Below are positions 1 to 15,051 of a stretch of 64,000 nucleotides of DNA, one piece after another (positions within the stretch are counted from its first letter, which is position 1; each line of letters starts with the position of its first letter). The stretch is taken from positions 2,098,501-2,162,500 of the forward strand of contig NC_060977.1 of NCBI RefSeq assembly GCF_910589235.1, in the 5' to 3' direction. Under the pieces are notes generated by a model. The model ran no database searches. It saw only the letters and a list, made by a program, of their open reading frames with translations, and was not told the DNA's origin. Made by a program: the position numbers and the translations under genes. The stretch is from Vespa crabro. Its lineage: Eukaryota > Arthropoda > Insecta > Hymenoptera > Vespidae.

Positions 1-593
1 GAATGTCTTAAAAAAAAAAAAAAAAAAAAAAAGAGAGAAAAAAACAATGAAAAAAAAAGGAAATAAAACAAACGAAACGAAACGAAACGAAACGAAACGA
101 GAGAGAGAGAGAGAGAAAAGGGAGAGATTAAAAAAGAAAAAAGTGTGAAGTGATGTGGTGCTTCACGAGCGAGCACGTGAAAAGAGATACGGCATAGAGA
201 CAGGTTCCCCAGGCAAATCGGCAGTATAACGACCATGAGCGGCCGATACGATTATCGGAGGCCGAGCGTTATAAAGCGCTAATTTCCTCGCGTTACGAGC
301 TGCCGAGCGACGACAGGGAAAATAGTTGGCCGTTCTAGTACCGTACACCTCTACCTTTCGAACGCAATGCGTGGGGTGGATGGTTGGGTGGGCGAGGGCA
401 GGCGGGGGAGAGAGGGAGGGGGAGGGGATGATTAATGGAAATTTGCTTCGAACGGCTTGTTTTATGTGAAAGTACCGAAAATTCGAGCTCGCCGTATAGC
501 AAACGGGATTTCGGTTTGTTACTGGCCGATGGACAAATTCAATCCTTTTGTCTACATTAGGCAACGAAATAGAAAGATACAATATGGTTAAAG

Positions 594-645
<52 letters not shown>

Positions 646-1041
646 TATGTCTATGATCAAATAGAATTCTTGATGATAGCTCATATAGAACACAAATATA
701 GTAGATAATCTATATACGAATCTTTGTAATATCAATTGGACTCAAATATCCATGTAATTCTATTTCTAATTGTTTCGAACGATGCAACTTTAGATCCTTT
801 TATACGCGCGTTATCCAAAAATAATAATGAAGACATTTCGAATGGTGAAATTAATGGGAACATTTCTATTATTTCGTTATACTGGAAGCGATTCATCGTT
901 TGTTTTTTTTTTTTTTCGAGTTTATTATATTATCAGATAAAGTAATGGTATTATTTTTAACAATATCGAAATTTAATATGAACTAGTAGATAAGGAATTT
1001 GTGATATTAAAGATAAACTATAAAGTAAATAAAATATATTC

Positions 1042-1107
<66 letters not shown>

Positions 1108-1173
1108 CTTTGTTATCAAACTTCAATTCGAAATAATAATAAAAAAATAAAACGATATACAACAATAATACCA

Positions 1174-1212
1174 AGGAAGAAAGAAAGAAAGAAGGAAAGA
1201 AGGAAAGAAGGA

Positions 1213-1244
<32 letters not shown>

Positions 1245-1247
1245 AAA
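1174..1247. repeat. (GAAA/GGAA)n array
   Basis: Purine tetranucleotide tract; its - strand reads poly-Ser/Phe/Leu. Similar GAAA tracts occur at 12165-12202, 20785-20826 and 33659-33684. Confidence 0.9.
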
Positions 1248-1408
1248 AAGGACATTCCACAAAAGCATTAAAGTATACTAGTTTAATCTTAAACTGTCAT
1301 AGAAATGCTATCGCTGTGCGAATCCATTTTATACGGACTTCCATTTGTTGTATTTTCATAAGAACGTTTGACTATTCTTTTGCCCTGAAAACGGATGAAA
1401 GGTCTAAA

Positions 1409-1461
1409 AGAAAAAAAAAAAAAAAAGAAAAAGAAAAAGAGAGAAAAAGAGAGAGAAAAAG

Positions 1462-1510
<49 letters not shown>

Positions 1511-1540
1511 AAGAGAGAGAGAGAGAGAGAGAGGGAAAAG
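1409..1540. repeat. Compound poly-A / (TA)n / (GA)n microsatellite
   Basis: A-run, GAAAA units, (TA)n at about 1461-1486, then GA to about 1533. Open frames on both strands here are pure repeat. Confidence 0.9.
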
Positions 1541-2961
1541 GAATCGTGTGTGTTTAAAGGATAATCCGAGGACGCATCTGTCATCCTCATAAAGTATTCC
1601 TTGCCAGAGAGACTTTCTTCTCCCCTTCTTTCTACCCTCTACACCCTCGCGTACATCCCCCAAGAGGCATTAGCGCGAGGAGAGTTCACTTGTATCGAGC
1701 CGCGGTTATTTCTGCGCATCGACTGGGCAAAAGCTAAAGGGATTACGGGCACCGATCGACCGATACGCTATCTGGCGACTTTTTCATGTTATACTGAAGA
1801 GACGACAGATGTGCTATTTGACTAATTTCTTATATTTTCTCTTTCCCCTTCTCCGTAAATCCATAGACACAACCCTAACCCTAACCTCATCCTTATCCCC
1901 ACTTCTCTACCTCTTTAACCACTCCCCTCTATCCTCCTATCGAAAAGCTACATAACTTCTTTTTACGTTCCATTCTTCTTATGAATCACACGTATCAGCT
2001 AGCAACAGCAACAGCAGCAGCAGGGTAGTATGCGTTTAATGGGCAATATCAACGAACCACGACGAATTCCTAAAGGAGGGTAGTTTTGGTAGTAGTAATG
2101 GTGTGTTGGTGGTAGTAGTGTCAAACGTATTTTCCGAATCGTCCCTTGAGTCCTTCAGTGACAAGGGTGAACACCGTAGGGTATTATTAGGACCGTGTCC
2201 TGGAGATTATTCGAGTTAGTACAAGTGTGCGGTCTCTCATCCCTCAACTTTCGTCTCTCTCGTCGATGGTCTATACTATCTCGTTCTTTTTTTATCCTAT
2301 TTACTACGTTCCGTATAACGCAAGAAATAAAACGAATTCCATCCTGTAAAGCTCGCCACGAAATCTTTCGTGATTTCTTATTGCATAATTCATTAGGAAC
2401 AGCTTGTTCGCTTCTACGATTTCATCGATACGAACGATCCGAATTTTATTCTTTTATACTTTTAGTTTTCCTTTGATCGGATTCATCGTAAGATTATTAT
2501 TGGAGATTGACAAATTCGAACAGTTTGTCGCTTGAAAATATATATTTTTTTTTATTTGTTCATTTAGGAAAAGAGAAAAAGAGAGAGATAGAGAGAGAGA
2601 GAGAGAGAGTGAGAGGAGAAAAAATGGTGTTATAATAAAGAAACACGAAATAAATCGAGTAGTCAATTTTTAGAAAAGTCAACAAGTATACGAGCTATTT
2701 GCTTTCCCCCGCCTCACCCCAAACGATATTTGCACGTTGAAACAGGCAGGATGCACGTGAGTGAATAAATAAATTTTACGTCTATCAAAGCTGACTAAAC
2801 GTCGGCGCTTTCGGTCACTATGTGAAACTGAGATCAAAGAAGCATGCGTACTTGAATGAATGATTCAAGAGAAAGAGAGAGAGGGAGAGATATACTGAGG
2901 CCAACAGAGAGAGAAAGAGGGAGAGTGAAAGGGAGAAATGTCAAGTTTATCATTTAATCAT

Positions 2962-3022
<61 letters not shown>

Positions 3023-3031
3023 GGATAATTT

Positions 3032-3062
<31 letters not shown>

Positions 3063-3281
3063 TATTTTCTTTAACATTTTTTTATCACTTAAAAACGTGC
3101 GAAACGGGGTAGATAAAAATCAACAGTAGTTAGGTAGGTACTAACACTTTTTCTCTCTTTTTTTTTTTTGTTCTCTCTCTCCATTTTTATTTCGTTAAAA
3201 AAAAAATAAGCAAGGTTGCAAGTAGTTTTACGTCACACTATTTCAAGTATTCTTCTTTTCGTACATGTAAACCGTGTAATC

Positions 3282-3327
<46 letters not shown>

Positions 3328-4211
3328 TACGATAAGAATGCAACGAGTTTTTACGAGAAAATCTCGACGAGATGCATTCTCATTCGTGTACCAAATGCGT
3401 CACGCGAAAAGGAAAAAGAAAGGGGGAGAATGCGAGTGTAAAAAGAAAAAAAGAGAGAGAGAGATAGAAAGAGAGAGAGAGAGAGAAAGAGAAAGGAAGA
3501 AAGAAAAAGTAGAAACGGAGGAGGAGTTTGTGAGAGAATTATTTGCCGAACGTGGCTTGCTAGAAAGGAGGGAATTTTGTTTTCCTACGACAGTGACACG
3601 AAGGTGTGTGCCATACTTGTTTTTCTTTCGAGATTTAGCCAGGCCCATTCCAAGCTATTCCCCAATGTTTTTCGATCGACGAAGAAAATAGACAAATACA
3701 TGAGTACGGTCGAGTGTTTCTTTTCAAGTGTTTTTAGACTCGTTTTTTTACTCGTCTATCCACCATCGTGGTATTTCGAAAAAGTATATTTTTCACCCTA
3801 TCAACACCACGCCAATACGAATATGTATATATATATATATACATATACATATACATATATAGACACATATGACTATAGAATATTATCAAATATTCCTACT
3901 CTATGTGAGATCCTTTAAAAGTGTTATCTTTTTAATAAATAATTTCGATAATTTAATAAATTACTTCTTTTTTTTTTTTTTTATTTTTAGAATGCATAGA
4001 AAGAATAATTATTTATCATTGAATATATAAATGAAATTAATTGACTTTAAGAGAACCACTAAATGATTCTATCGCGATATCATAATTTCAATGTGCATAT
4101 ACGTATAGTTCGATATCTATAAAACAAAAGATCGAATAAACGATTTAGGTTGTCTCTTTTCTCTGGATAGACAGATAGATAAGAGATAGAAACCGAGAGA
4201 AAGAGAAACAC

Positions 4212-4242
<31 letters not shown>

Positions 4243-4596
4243 GAGAGAGAGAGAAAGAGAAAGTGAAGAAGGATAGAACGATGGAAAGAAGATAGTCCAG
4301 AGTTTCACGATGATCACGACTAACTGCAATTTATCGATGTTATCGTTCGATCGTCCGGCGAGTCATAAATTCACTAGTCGGGATGGGCCAACGTCGTATT
4401 GCCTAGAGATGCCAGATTAAGTGTATCGATTCGTTTGATTTACCGATAGAAGCACGCTATCACTGCATTCGAATCTCCTCGTGGAATCGTTCCCGTTCAT
4501 GGATTAGCTCGCATATTAGAGATCGATAAGAAAAGAAAAAAGAAAAAAAAATATACAAAGAGAGAAAAAAGAGAGAGAGTTAGAGAGAGAGGGAGG

Positions 4597-4630
<34 letters not shown>

Positions 4631-5084
4631 TGTTGGAGAAAGGACTAATTGGTATTAACGGCGAGATGGCGAAAGCAATGACGAATCGTACGGCCACTTA
4701 ACTTCCGATTGGTTTTCTATCGGGATATTAATTAAATTTTGATTTTCGACGTAACACGAATTTTCTATATAATCGAATAATCAAAAAGGAAGTATCTCCC
4801 GAGAAAGAAAATGATTATTATTATTATTATTATTGTTTTTTTTTCTCTTTTTCTTCCTTTTCTTGTTTTCCTTTTTTTTTTTTTCTTTTTATTTCTTCTT
4901 CTTCTTTTTTTCTCTTTGCTCCTTCTCTAATTGAAAATCTCTAAAATTAGTATTCACGTTGACTGGCGTCCATTACATAACGTTTATCACAGTTAATGAC
5001 ATTGAGAATTTCCGGAAACACGGGGAAAGATTTCAATCGCATCGGTTCTCTCCCGAGAGCGAACGATTACATTGCACGGGAAGA

Positions 5085-5133
<49 letters not shown>

Positions 5134-5260
5134 CGATGTAGGAAGCGAGAGAAATGCGGCGAATTCAAACGATGACGCGATAAATATTCATGGACGTCAT
5201 TACCTCGAGCGTCCAGCGTGAGTCGACGATCGAACGTTCACGATAATGGACTCTACCGGT

Positions 5261-5381
5261 GGGTAGGTAGATAGATAGGTAGGTAGGCAGGTAGGTAGGT
5301 AGGTAGGTAGGTAGGTAGGTAGGTAGGTAGGTAGGTAGGTAGGTTGGTTGGTTGGTTCGTTGGTTGGTTGATTCGTTGGTA
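5261..5381. repeat. (GGTA)n then (GGTT)n tetranucleotide array
   Basis: About 80 nt of GGTA with a few GATA and GGCA variants changes to GGTT/CGTT units near 5343. This is a compound minisatellite with a clear unit switch. Confidence 0.9.
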
Positions 5382-6539
5382 CGTAGGTATATATCTATCT
5401 ACATGGTATATATATATGTTTTATATCTATGTGCAAACACATATACAAACGAATACTTATCGATGAGTATAATTTACGATTTTCATTGCAACGTAATTCT
5501 TGTTTTTAAAGACAAATGCAATTAAACGGAAGAATGAGAAGCGCTTCTACAAGGCGATATCGAATTCCAAAGGCGTTTAAAAGGCTTCGTTGTTCTTTAT
5601 CAATAGACGATGTGGGGGTTTGGGGGGAATGGAGGGTGGAAGGAAGATAGGATGATAAAAAAGACACGCTGTCAAATGATAAAGTGAGAAAATTGTGATG
5701 GCATCGAGACAAAAAAAAAAAAAAAAGAAAGAAAAAAAGAAAGAAATTATTCATTTAACACGAAATAAAATCTAATACATGTTTAATAACATTTTTTTTC
5801 TTTTTTTTTTTTTTTCTTTTTTTTTTTTCCAAACGAGAAAGACACGCTTTTCTCTTATCACTCATATTATTCACAGTTTCAATCTTTTCTTTTGTTTCGT
5901 TTTATTATTCTTCTCTTTTCTCTCTCTCTCTCTCTCTCTTTTTTCCTTTTCTATATAATACAATGACAAACGATATCTTAGAGAGGATGATTTGAAAAAA
6001 AAATAAAAAAAAGAAAAAGAAAAAAGAAAAAAAAAAAGAAGAAGAAAAAAAAAGTCAAAGTGTCTGCAATATTTAACGCATTAGATATTATTATTCATTA
6101 TAGCGATATTCTTTCGTTAATACGAGTTCTTCACTTTGCTCGTTAATTGTGAAAGATAAGTATCGTTGATAAATTGATATCGACTCTATGTACGGATCTA
6201 CATTATCCAGTTTTAAAAGGATTGAATGTTCGTCATGACAGAATTGACGTGAATCGATAAATAATGATTCGTTGCAACGAACGAGAGAAGTAGGTACTAC
6301 CTATCGAGAATAGTCATCGAGTTACAACTCTAATTGGAGTGGTTCGTGTTCGAAATTCAAGACAGAAGAGTCAATGTAGATTCAGGCACTCGTGCGATAT
6401 CACGGTTGTTCGTGTCTCTAACCGTATTTCCATTAGCGATATATAAGTCGAAATCCAACGATTATTATGAATGGTAATTTATTTGGATCAGACGAACAAG
6501 CGAATAAGCCGAAGAGAAAAAAGGGAGAGAAAGAGAGAA

Positions 6540-6588
<49 letters not shown>

Positions 6589-7144
6589 GAGTTTTCGCTT
6601 GAATACTATCGAGAGAGAACTATTGAACATATTTTTCACGATTTAATTTCATACATGATGTCGATATTAGCTACGCTTTTCATTTGCTTTAAAAAGCAGC
6701 GCGTTATCACTCCATGGAAAAAGAGAAATGAAGAAGTTATAAGCCTCCATGCATTTTCATTATTTATATTATATATGTACGTATGTATTCGTATTGAATC
6801 TCATAGTATACGAAGAAAGTCTTCCTTTTTATTATTTTATTTTTTTTTTTTTTTTTTACATGATTTTATTTTTCTTTCTATTTCTGTTACTTTTTCTTTT
6901 TTCTTTTTTCTCTCTTTTTTTTTTTTTTCTTTTTTGTGGCATAAGCACGTACCCGTTATCCTCGTTTAGTTCTTCAACTCCGTCGAAGTAACGACGACGT
7001 TTTTTTTTTGCGATTTGCGGTCCATCCGGTATTTCGAGAAAAAGTGTTTCAAAAAAAAAAAAAGAAAAGAAAAAAAAAGAAAGAAAGAACGAAAATTGTT
7101 CGAAACGATTTCTGTCTTCGAAAGTATTTTATTTCTACTTCCTT

Positions 7145-7181
<37 letters not shown>

Positions 7182-7650
7182 CCTTACATCACGAATATTG
7201 TTCTAAAGAAAGTAAGAAAGAAAAATAAAAAAAAAAAAAAAAAAGGAAAGAATTTAGAAAAGAAATTGTACGACAAAAAAGTTCTTCTAGCAAAAGCATT
7301 CCGATTTTGTCTGAAATCCACTTTGTTTTGATATCATGGATATTGATCAAAGGAACAAAATCAAAAAAAAAAAAGAAGAAGGAAACAAAACAAAAAAAGA
7401 GAGAGAGAGAGAGAGAGAGAAAATCAAGAGAAAGAAAGACGGGAAAGATAGGAGGAGAGTAATAATTACTGATACTATTTAGTTGGTTCTCTTTAATTAA
7501 ATAAAAGATAATGAAAATGGGTTGATACCTGAGTATCGGAGGAAAGAGAGAAAGAGAGATAGATAGAGAGACAACGTTACAGAAATAAAATTAAGAGTAC
7601 CTTGTTAATTGGACTTAATATAAGCTTTTTCGCTCATTTGATCATACGAG

Positions 7651-7690
<40 letters not shown>

Positions 7691-8309
7691 TTTTACATGA
7701 GCTAGATGAAATGACTTTTTGTTGTATATCATCTAAGACGATTTTTATCGAAAAAAATATTATTCGTAATTGTAACTAATATCGTTCTCATCTTTAATGT
7801 AATTTATTTAATCCAAAAGTATTATAAGTTCAACCGCGGGGACTTTTGACCTAAATAAATTTTCCCTCTTTGCCCTTGTTTCGAAACATATTCAATCTAC
7901 GAAAATACGTGCAACCATTTACGCTTGGATTCCACTTAGAAGACTTTAATCTTCGGATTAAACGCTGATTATAACACATATAAAATGTTTATAGTAAAAG
8001 TGTAATATAACATATATAAAAGGAAATAGTAGAAAATTTTTATCCAAGTTAAGAGGTATACTACTTATAAGATCATATAATATAATTGAGAATTTTGATT
8101 ATATCGAATTCGAATTGGTTTCTTACCAATGAGAAGCCAAGAGAGAACGTAAGATTCGATCGGATAAAATGTCAGTCTGTTCGAACGAAGAAAATCGCCG
8201 ATCATTCCACGAGAACGTATACCTATAAGCTCTGTCCTTAATTGGATAGTTCCTGAAATCGTATCTGTTGTAGTGTATTTCGATTTATAGGCGTGTCTGT
8301 ATATATTAC

Positions 8310-8341
<32 letters not shown>

Positions 8342-8508
8342 ATGTGTGTGCACGTATCTATATAATATATATGTATACCTATACATTATAGATGTATATA
8401 TATATATATATATATATAAGTTATCGTTCTCGTCGTCTTAATGCAAGAGACGACGGGCAAAGAAAAAGAAAAGGAAAAGAGAGGAAAAAGAAGACAGACA
8501 GACAGAGA

Positions 8509-8577
<69 letters not shown>

Positions 8578-9045
8578 CAGCTTGGTGGGTTATGGGATAA
8601 TCCAAGATTGGTCCGAGTTTCACCTGGCAGATCGAGATTCTGCGATACTGAACGCGTCGCTTAGGATTCTCTATCCTCTATCCCGCGGCTTATGCTCTGA
8701 CAAACGGCGAATTTCCAAGATAACGGAAAGGAGAGCTCTAAGGATTCGTATCTTGAGAACGATCGATCGCTTTCAATTCGACAGTGTCTCTCTCTCTTTC
8801 TCTCTCTTTTGCTCATCGTCCTCTTAAAGGAATTCCTTATCACTCTAAAAGCTCTTTTTATAGGAAAGCTGGTCGTGATTTCGTCGTTGCTTCTTCCTCT
8901 TAAATCCGTTTGATTAAAGAGAAAGGACAAAAAAAATTGATGTCCCCAAGTTTTCGACCGACTAACAAGAAAAGGAGATAATACATCCTAACTCGTAATT
9001 ACAAAGTCAAACCCGCATGAATCTATGTGTGAACTTGAATAATAT

Positions 9046-9083
<38 letters not shown>

Positions 9084-9301
9084 GTATGTGTGTACACACA
9101 TTTGTAACTTTGTTGTGTTTCTATGTGTATTCGATATATCCCTATACAGGATGTGAAATTTCGAAAGAGACAAAAAAGAAAAAAGAAAAAAGATAAAATA
9201 AAAAAAAAAAAGAAAAATGAAAATGAAATGATGAATAAAGAACAAAAGAAAAGAAGAATATAACGACAAATCGTATAAATGAATTTTCATTCTTTGTTTT
9301 T

Positions 9302-9332
<31 letters not shown>

Positions 9333-11044
9333 CTTTCTTTCTTTCATTCATTAACACGCGCAACGCTCGTATTAAAAGCTATTATTGCGAGAAGTGGAAT
9401 GGAACGTTCATGAAATTTAGTAATAAAACGATCGACAATAAGATGCGTATTATATCGAACGATGAATTTCCATTTGGTATTATGGGGTGGTGGGGCGGAG
9501 GAGGGGGGTAGGCGGGTTGTAAGTTTCGTTAATGTTACGCGTTCAATGTTTACGAGGGTAATTCGGTTGGATCCTTCGTTCATTCCCAAGAGTGAAATTT
9601 CTACGTCTCTGCAGTCTTGATCCAAGAGGGAAGTAACCAACTGCAGGGACTGGTGTTCACTTGAAATATCGTCGATGCGACACACTGTTTCGCCACTTCC
9701 GGTTCCCTAGCGACTAAAATGCCTGCGCAACACTGCCTTGCCCTTAAGCTCGAAATAATTCTCTCACTTCCAGAGATATGTAATTTAGCTTTTGTTAATA
9801 AGCGCACGCTATTCTGACGATGATTAAGAAGAGAATTTAGATAAAATTAATAAACCTACTTGATTAATGTAAATTTATTTCTTTTACTTTTTTCTGCGTC
9901 TCTTTCTGTTTTCTTTTTCACGTTTTTTCCTTTTCTCATTTACGACAAGCGAGAAATAAAAGATAAGGAAATGTGGAAGAAAAGAAATTTCAACTCGGAT
10001 ATTTTTTTCGTATGGTTTTTTTTCTCTTTCTTTCTTTTTTTTTTTCTTTTTTTTTTTTTTTTAACGTAAAACGTAAATTATTCGTCAAAGGGAAAAACCT
10101 GCGTGCCTAGTTTGTTCATAATCGTGAATACGTTTACAAGGAATATTACTATTATCATCGAGCGATATTATCATTACGTTTCTCGATGCATTTCGTGCGG
10201 AAAGTAAAACGCGAACCGATACGATCCGTGAATATTCATAATGTCGAGGAAAGGTCGTCAACGAGGAATGGTTTTTTACTTTTTTTTTTTTCCTTTTTTC
10301 CCCCTTTTTTCTTTTTTCTTTTTTTTTTTTTTTTTTTTTTTTTCTTTTTCATCCACGTGCAAACAGACGTGCTTGATAACGTAATGTCAAAATCATTAAA
10401 AGCTGTATTTTGGACATATTTGGTGTTCAAAAGGTTGTAATATCCGCTATCTACTTCGACGTACAAATAGATCGACTGTGAAATGAATGAAATCGCGACC
10501 AATTTCAATATATAACATTTAACTTTTAATATTTGAAATATCGTCACGATTTGAGTATTATCGAGGGGGAAATAAAAAATAAAGAAAAAAAAAGAAAAAA
10601 GGAAAAAAAAACAGGAGAGAGGAAAAGAAAGTAAAAAAAAAAAAAAAAAAAAAACGATAAAGGAAAATGAAAAAGCGTTTAAAAATGTAAACGAAAAAAA
10701 GAAAGAAGAAACAAAAGAAAAAAGAAAATACGGAAAAATAAAAAAAGAACAAAAAATCGATTGTACCAAGACGCACCAACACGTATACGTCACATATGAA
10801 CTCACACCTCCTTAAATTTTCGTTCGTTCAAAATCGTTTTTTTTTTTTTTTTTTTTTTATCTTCAATTAAAATAACATCGTTAAATTCCACACAGACGAA
10901 AGTGACGATAGTATTTGTAGAGGATGAACGAGATAATGTCAACAGTGATTACTATCGTGACTTAATCAAGCGATATAAAATGATCAATGATTAACTCGTT
11001 GTGGATAGATATAGAGAATGACCGAGAAAGAGATATATAGAGAG

Positions 11045-11088
11045 ACAGACAGACAGACAGACAGGCAGACAGACAGACGGACAGACAG
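11045..11088. repeat. (CAGA)n tetranucleotide array
   Basis: About eleven CAGA units with CAGG and CGGA variants. Confidence 0.9.
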
Positions 11089-11303
11089 AAACTTGAACAG
11101 AGGAAATTGCCAAACGTTAACGAGTACCTTTCATTCCACGTTCGTGAAAATTCGCTTGATTTATTGATCTGCAGGGTTAAACCTTGTTACTCAAAGAAGT
11201 ACAATTGGATTATTTATTAATCACGTTTTTTTTTTTGGTCGTGTGATATCACGTCACTTTAGTTTTCTTCGATCTAACTTCAAAAAATATTTTTATATTA
11301 ATC

Positions 11304-11347
<44 letters not shown>

Positions 11348-11458
11348 ATCTCTATCTCTATATATCTCTATCTCTCTTTTTACCCATTTATTTATCCAAT
11401 CTATTATATTTAATAAGAATAATTTCATTCCATAATATTAATAAATATAACGAACGTA

Positions 11459-11497
<39 letters not shown>

Positions 11498-11849
11498 TTA
11501 ATAATTAAAAGTAAATTGAATCGTTAAAGATCGTGACATGGTTCAAATTGTTTAACGTTTGACCAAACTTGACTGCTGATCTCATTTGTCTATTGGTGGC
11601 TTTCTCTCGTTTAAACAGTAAACGATGGGTTGTATGTATGCTGGACCGTCATTAATTACCGTACGTCGTTTAAACGTCGTGCCTATGCGATATCAATCGT
11701 TTTTGTTTCGATCGAGCTATGTGCCAAGTGAAAAATGTTAAGGGTTGACAAAGACCTTCTCTTTTAAAACGATGATGGTTATCGAATACTTCAATCTTGA
11801 ATGAAAAAGAAATCGGATAAATTTTTAAGCTTTTCGCAACGTAGGAAAG

Positions 11850-11880
<31 letters not shown>

Positions 11881-12166
11881 TTCTTGAACGAAAAAAGAAA
11901 AAGAAAAGAATAGAAAAGAAAAGGAAAGGAAATAAAAAATAAGGGAGAACTTTTACCGCATATTTCTTTGCTATATCATCTCCTCTCGGTGGCTTTTAAC
12001 GAAGGTTCCTTCCTACGTTTTCTTATCAATTTTCTTCTTCCCTCCCCTCCCCTTTTTCTTCTTTTTCTTCCTCTTCTTCCTCTTCTTATCTTTTCTCTCT
12101 CTGTTCTTTTTTTTTTTTTCTTTTTTTTAATTTTCCTTTATTTTCTTCTCTTTTCATCGACAACGA

Positions 12167-12202
<36 letters not shown>

Positions 12203-12666
12203 AAAGAGAAAGAAAAGGACATAACAGAGAAAAAAAGAAAGACAATCGATCATTAATTTATACACACAGCAATAAACGAACTGCAATTAAATGACAGCGA
12301 GATAAAATATAAAATGAATTACGTTGATCATATTACTGACGATAATAATAGCGTAACTATGATATTTCGAATTATTGTGTGTTAGAAAATATGAATATCC
12401 AGGCCAAGGAAATAGATTCGTTTGAGAAATGGCAACGTTATGGCAGGTGATTCGTTTTCTTGTTAGGTATACGGGAGAATGCGATGAAATGGAAGAAAGA
12501 ACGAAAGAGAGATAGATAGATAGATAGATAGATAGTTAGATAGATAGAGAGAGAGAGGGAGAGAGTATGAAAAAAAAAATACAAGAGACATCGACAAAAT
12601 CTGCTTGTCTTCTGAGATCCTAATAAAAGAAGACGCGATTTGATCCAGATGATGAGAGAGACAGAC

Positions 12667-12711
<45 letters not shown>

Positions 12712-13676
12712 AAGAGAGAGAATGATTGCGTGACTATAATTCGATCCTTCTCTACTGTAAGCGAAACGATAAGAAAATATATTTTACTTGGGAAAGGTAC
12801 GCATTCAATCATGCCTCGCTCAGAAAAAAAAAAAAAAAAAAAAAAAAACAACAGAAAAAAAAACTATATTTTCTATGTCTAGTAACTTGGGGAAAAAATA
12901 AATAAAGAAAAGAAAAGAAAAGAAAAAGAAAAAGAAAAGAAAAAAGGAAGAAGATCGATCTATCTCTAAGGATATATCGAAAGCGAAGCGAATTACATGT
13001 ATTAATCCGAAACAAAAAGAAAAAGAAAGAGAGAGGAAGGTAACAAAAAAAAAGAAAAAAGAAAAAAAAGGAAGAAGGAACAAAAAAAGGACGAGATATT
13101 GTATCAGCTTAGGAAATATATCCTCGGCAGGATGAAAATCCTTTCCCAACCATCGTTTCGTAGGATTTGGAAAATGTTTTTATATCCCAGGTTAGTTGGA
13201 TACTCAGGTAACCCAATTTTCTTGTCGTATCTACAAGAAAATTACATGTAATGTTGAAATTATAACGTGTAAATCGTACTTAAAGAGAAAAAACAAAGGA
13301 AAAAAAAAAAAAAGACGAAAGAACAAAAAAGAAGAAGAATTAAAGAAAAAAAAAAATCCCAATAAAATCTCCGACACAAAGTGACAATAATTATTTAAAC
13401 GATATAAATGAAATAAATTCATCAAAATGAAATATTATTTGCGAATAATTTCAAAATTACACGATTATAATTACAGAGAATTAATATTGTTCCCTTAACA
13501 ACAAAATTCGATTTCTATCAATTATATATAATATTTCATCTTGTTTACGGTTATATAGATTTATAAGCATTGATAACATTCTATTATCTACATTAGAATT
13601 CCCATAAATCGCACTATACTACTAACCTACATATGAAAATAAATAAATAATTAAAGAAATAAAATATGTACAGAAA

Positions 13677-13709
<33 letters not shown>

Positions 13710-14921
13710 AACTATGTACGTATGCAATTGACTAGAATAGGAATGAGGAATGCGAATGCAAATGAAAATTCTCGTTTAATCAAAATCGAAGATATGAAGA
13801 GGTGGATGGAGGAGGAGGTGAAAGAGGTGTAGAGGGAATGTAAGAGGGGGAAAAAAAGAATGAATAAGATGATACTCGATAACGATAACGATCTCTTCTT
13901 CTGCACAATGAACGTCAAAATGTCGTCAATTTCATATCTGTGTATTTGTAAAGCATCCGTTTTGATGTACTATGTAGGTATACGTTCAGGATGTAAGTGA
14001 ATGTGGAGAAGGGAAATACGATGATTAATAACCAGGACGATGGTTCCTATTGTGTGGCCTTGCGATCGTTGGCATCAGGAGGCTCCCATTTTCGCCTATC
14101 AGAGAAGCAATAAAATACGATCCCTCGCTTCTCTCGCACGCTCGACTCGTCCCGCCCTGTTGTCCCGAGATGCGTCTCAACGCGTTCCAGTGCAAACCAC
14201 CGATTCCCTTGGTCCCATGATCGTTCGAACCTGTGATTCTCGGCTTGATAAACTCAATACCCTTCCTAATAATTTACTCAGATGTTTATTCATGCAAATA
14301 AGCTCTGAATTTAATTCATCATAGAGAATCATACAAAATAATTCATAGAATATTTCACAAAATAATTAAACGTATGAAATATTATATAAATTATTGTTAC
14401 ATTTTATAATATATTCCTTTTAAATAAAGTCAATGTTAAAGATTTTTTCTTTTTTTTTTTTTTTTTTGCTTCATTCGTTAATTATATCGTCGTATTATAA
14501 TATTAATATGCAATATTAATTATTAATTATATACATATATTAATTAATTTAATTTTATAATATGTAATATTAATTATTATTAATAATATATGTATAATAG
14601 TATTAATATATCGAGTAATGTATTTTTTGTATTCATGATATTAGAATTGTAAAACTCTACTTGTAACAGAACATATTTCTGTGAATTGACTCGAAGGAAA
14701 GAAGAAAAAAGAAGGAAAAAAAAAGAAAAAGAAAAAAATCCTCCTCCCCCATAAAACAGAAAGAAAGAAAGAAAACATTTTTATATGTCAAGCGGATAAG
14801 CTAGATTTAGGATGATCGTATATATTGACAGGCGAGACTCGTAGCGTTGTTACAGCATCTGCTAAAGTCACGGTTGCCTAGTAATAACAAGCAGTTGAAC
14901 GGTCGGCGTACGTGTATTTGG

Positions 14922-14957
14922 TATAAATGCGTTGCACTGTTCGCTCGTTGCATTTAA
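14922..14957 (+). promoter_or_regulatory. Candidate TATA + initiator core promoter
   Basis: GTATAAATG (TATAAA at 14922-14927) lies exactly 30 nt before the A of TTGCATTT (14952), the spacing expected of a TATA box and initiator in animals. The surroundings (14820-15060) are less repetitive and richer in CpG than the neighbourhood. About 20 nt on, ATG 14971 opens a 26-codon frame. It might be a start of the Dpr transcript some 20 kb upstream, another short transcript, or chance. Confidence 0.3.
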
Positions 14958-14970
14958 AGTAAAGCGACGA

Positions 14971-15051
14971 ATGTCTCGAGGGATTGCGAAATCGTCGCAA
15001 CTACCGCGACTGGTTGTTTGCATTCTCTCGTTCCCGATTCAGCATTGCTGA
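14971..15051 (+). CDS. Possible short ORF (26 aa) after the TATA/Inr candidate
   Basis: Begins MSRGIAKSSQLPRLVVCILS and ends with TGA at 15049-15051. It has a basic N-terminus followed by a short hydrophobic run, vaguely signal-peptide-like. I recognise no family. It could be an upstream ORF in a 5'UTR or random. Kept only because it sits directly downstream of the promoter candidate. Confidence 0.15.
   Translation: MSRGIAKSSQLPRLVVCILSFPIQHC

Larger units (their letters stand above)
1..14819. other. Non-coding upstream region, part 1
   Basis: No gene supported. It contains CT tracts (1045-1098, 3033-3053, 7648-7681, 11306-11350), GA tracts (3283-3328, 4605-4630, 5090-5128, 6548-6578, 8500-8577, 12650-12720), TA runs and many A- or T-rich stretches. 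Non-repetitive patches (for example 163-540, 1601-1825, 4330-4500, 6060-6430, 9360-9830, 11560-11830, 14040-14330) have only short unrecognised open frames. Confidence 0.7.

Noticed and set aside
163..735. 190-codon open frame on the - strand
   Set aside because: Contains a (TA)n translation and a Pro/Ser-rich stretch from a G-rich tract; no domain, no splice or start context.
1871..1887. AACCCTAACCCTAACC, telomere-like
   Set aside because: Only about two and a half units, interior to the window; far too short for a telomere or interstitial array.
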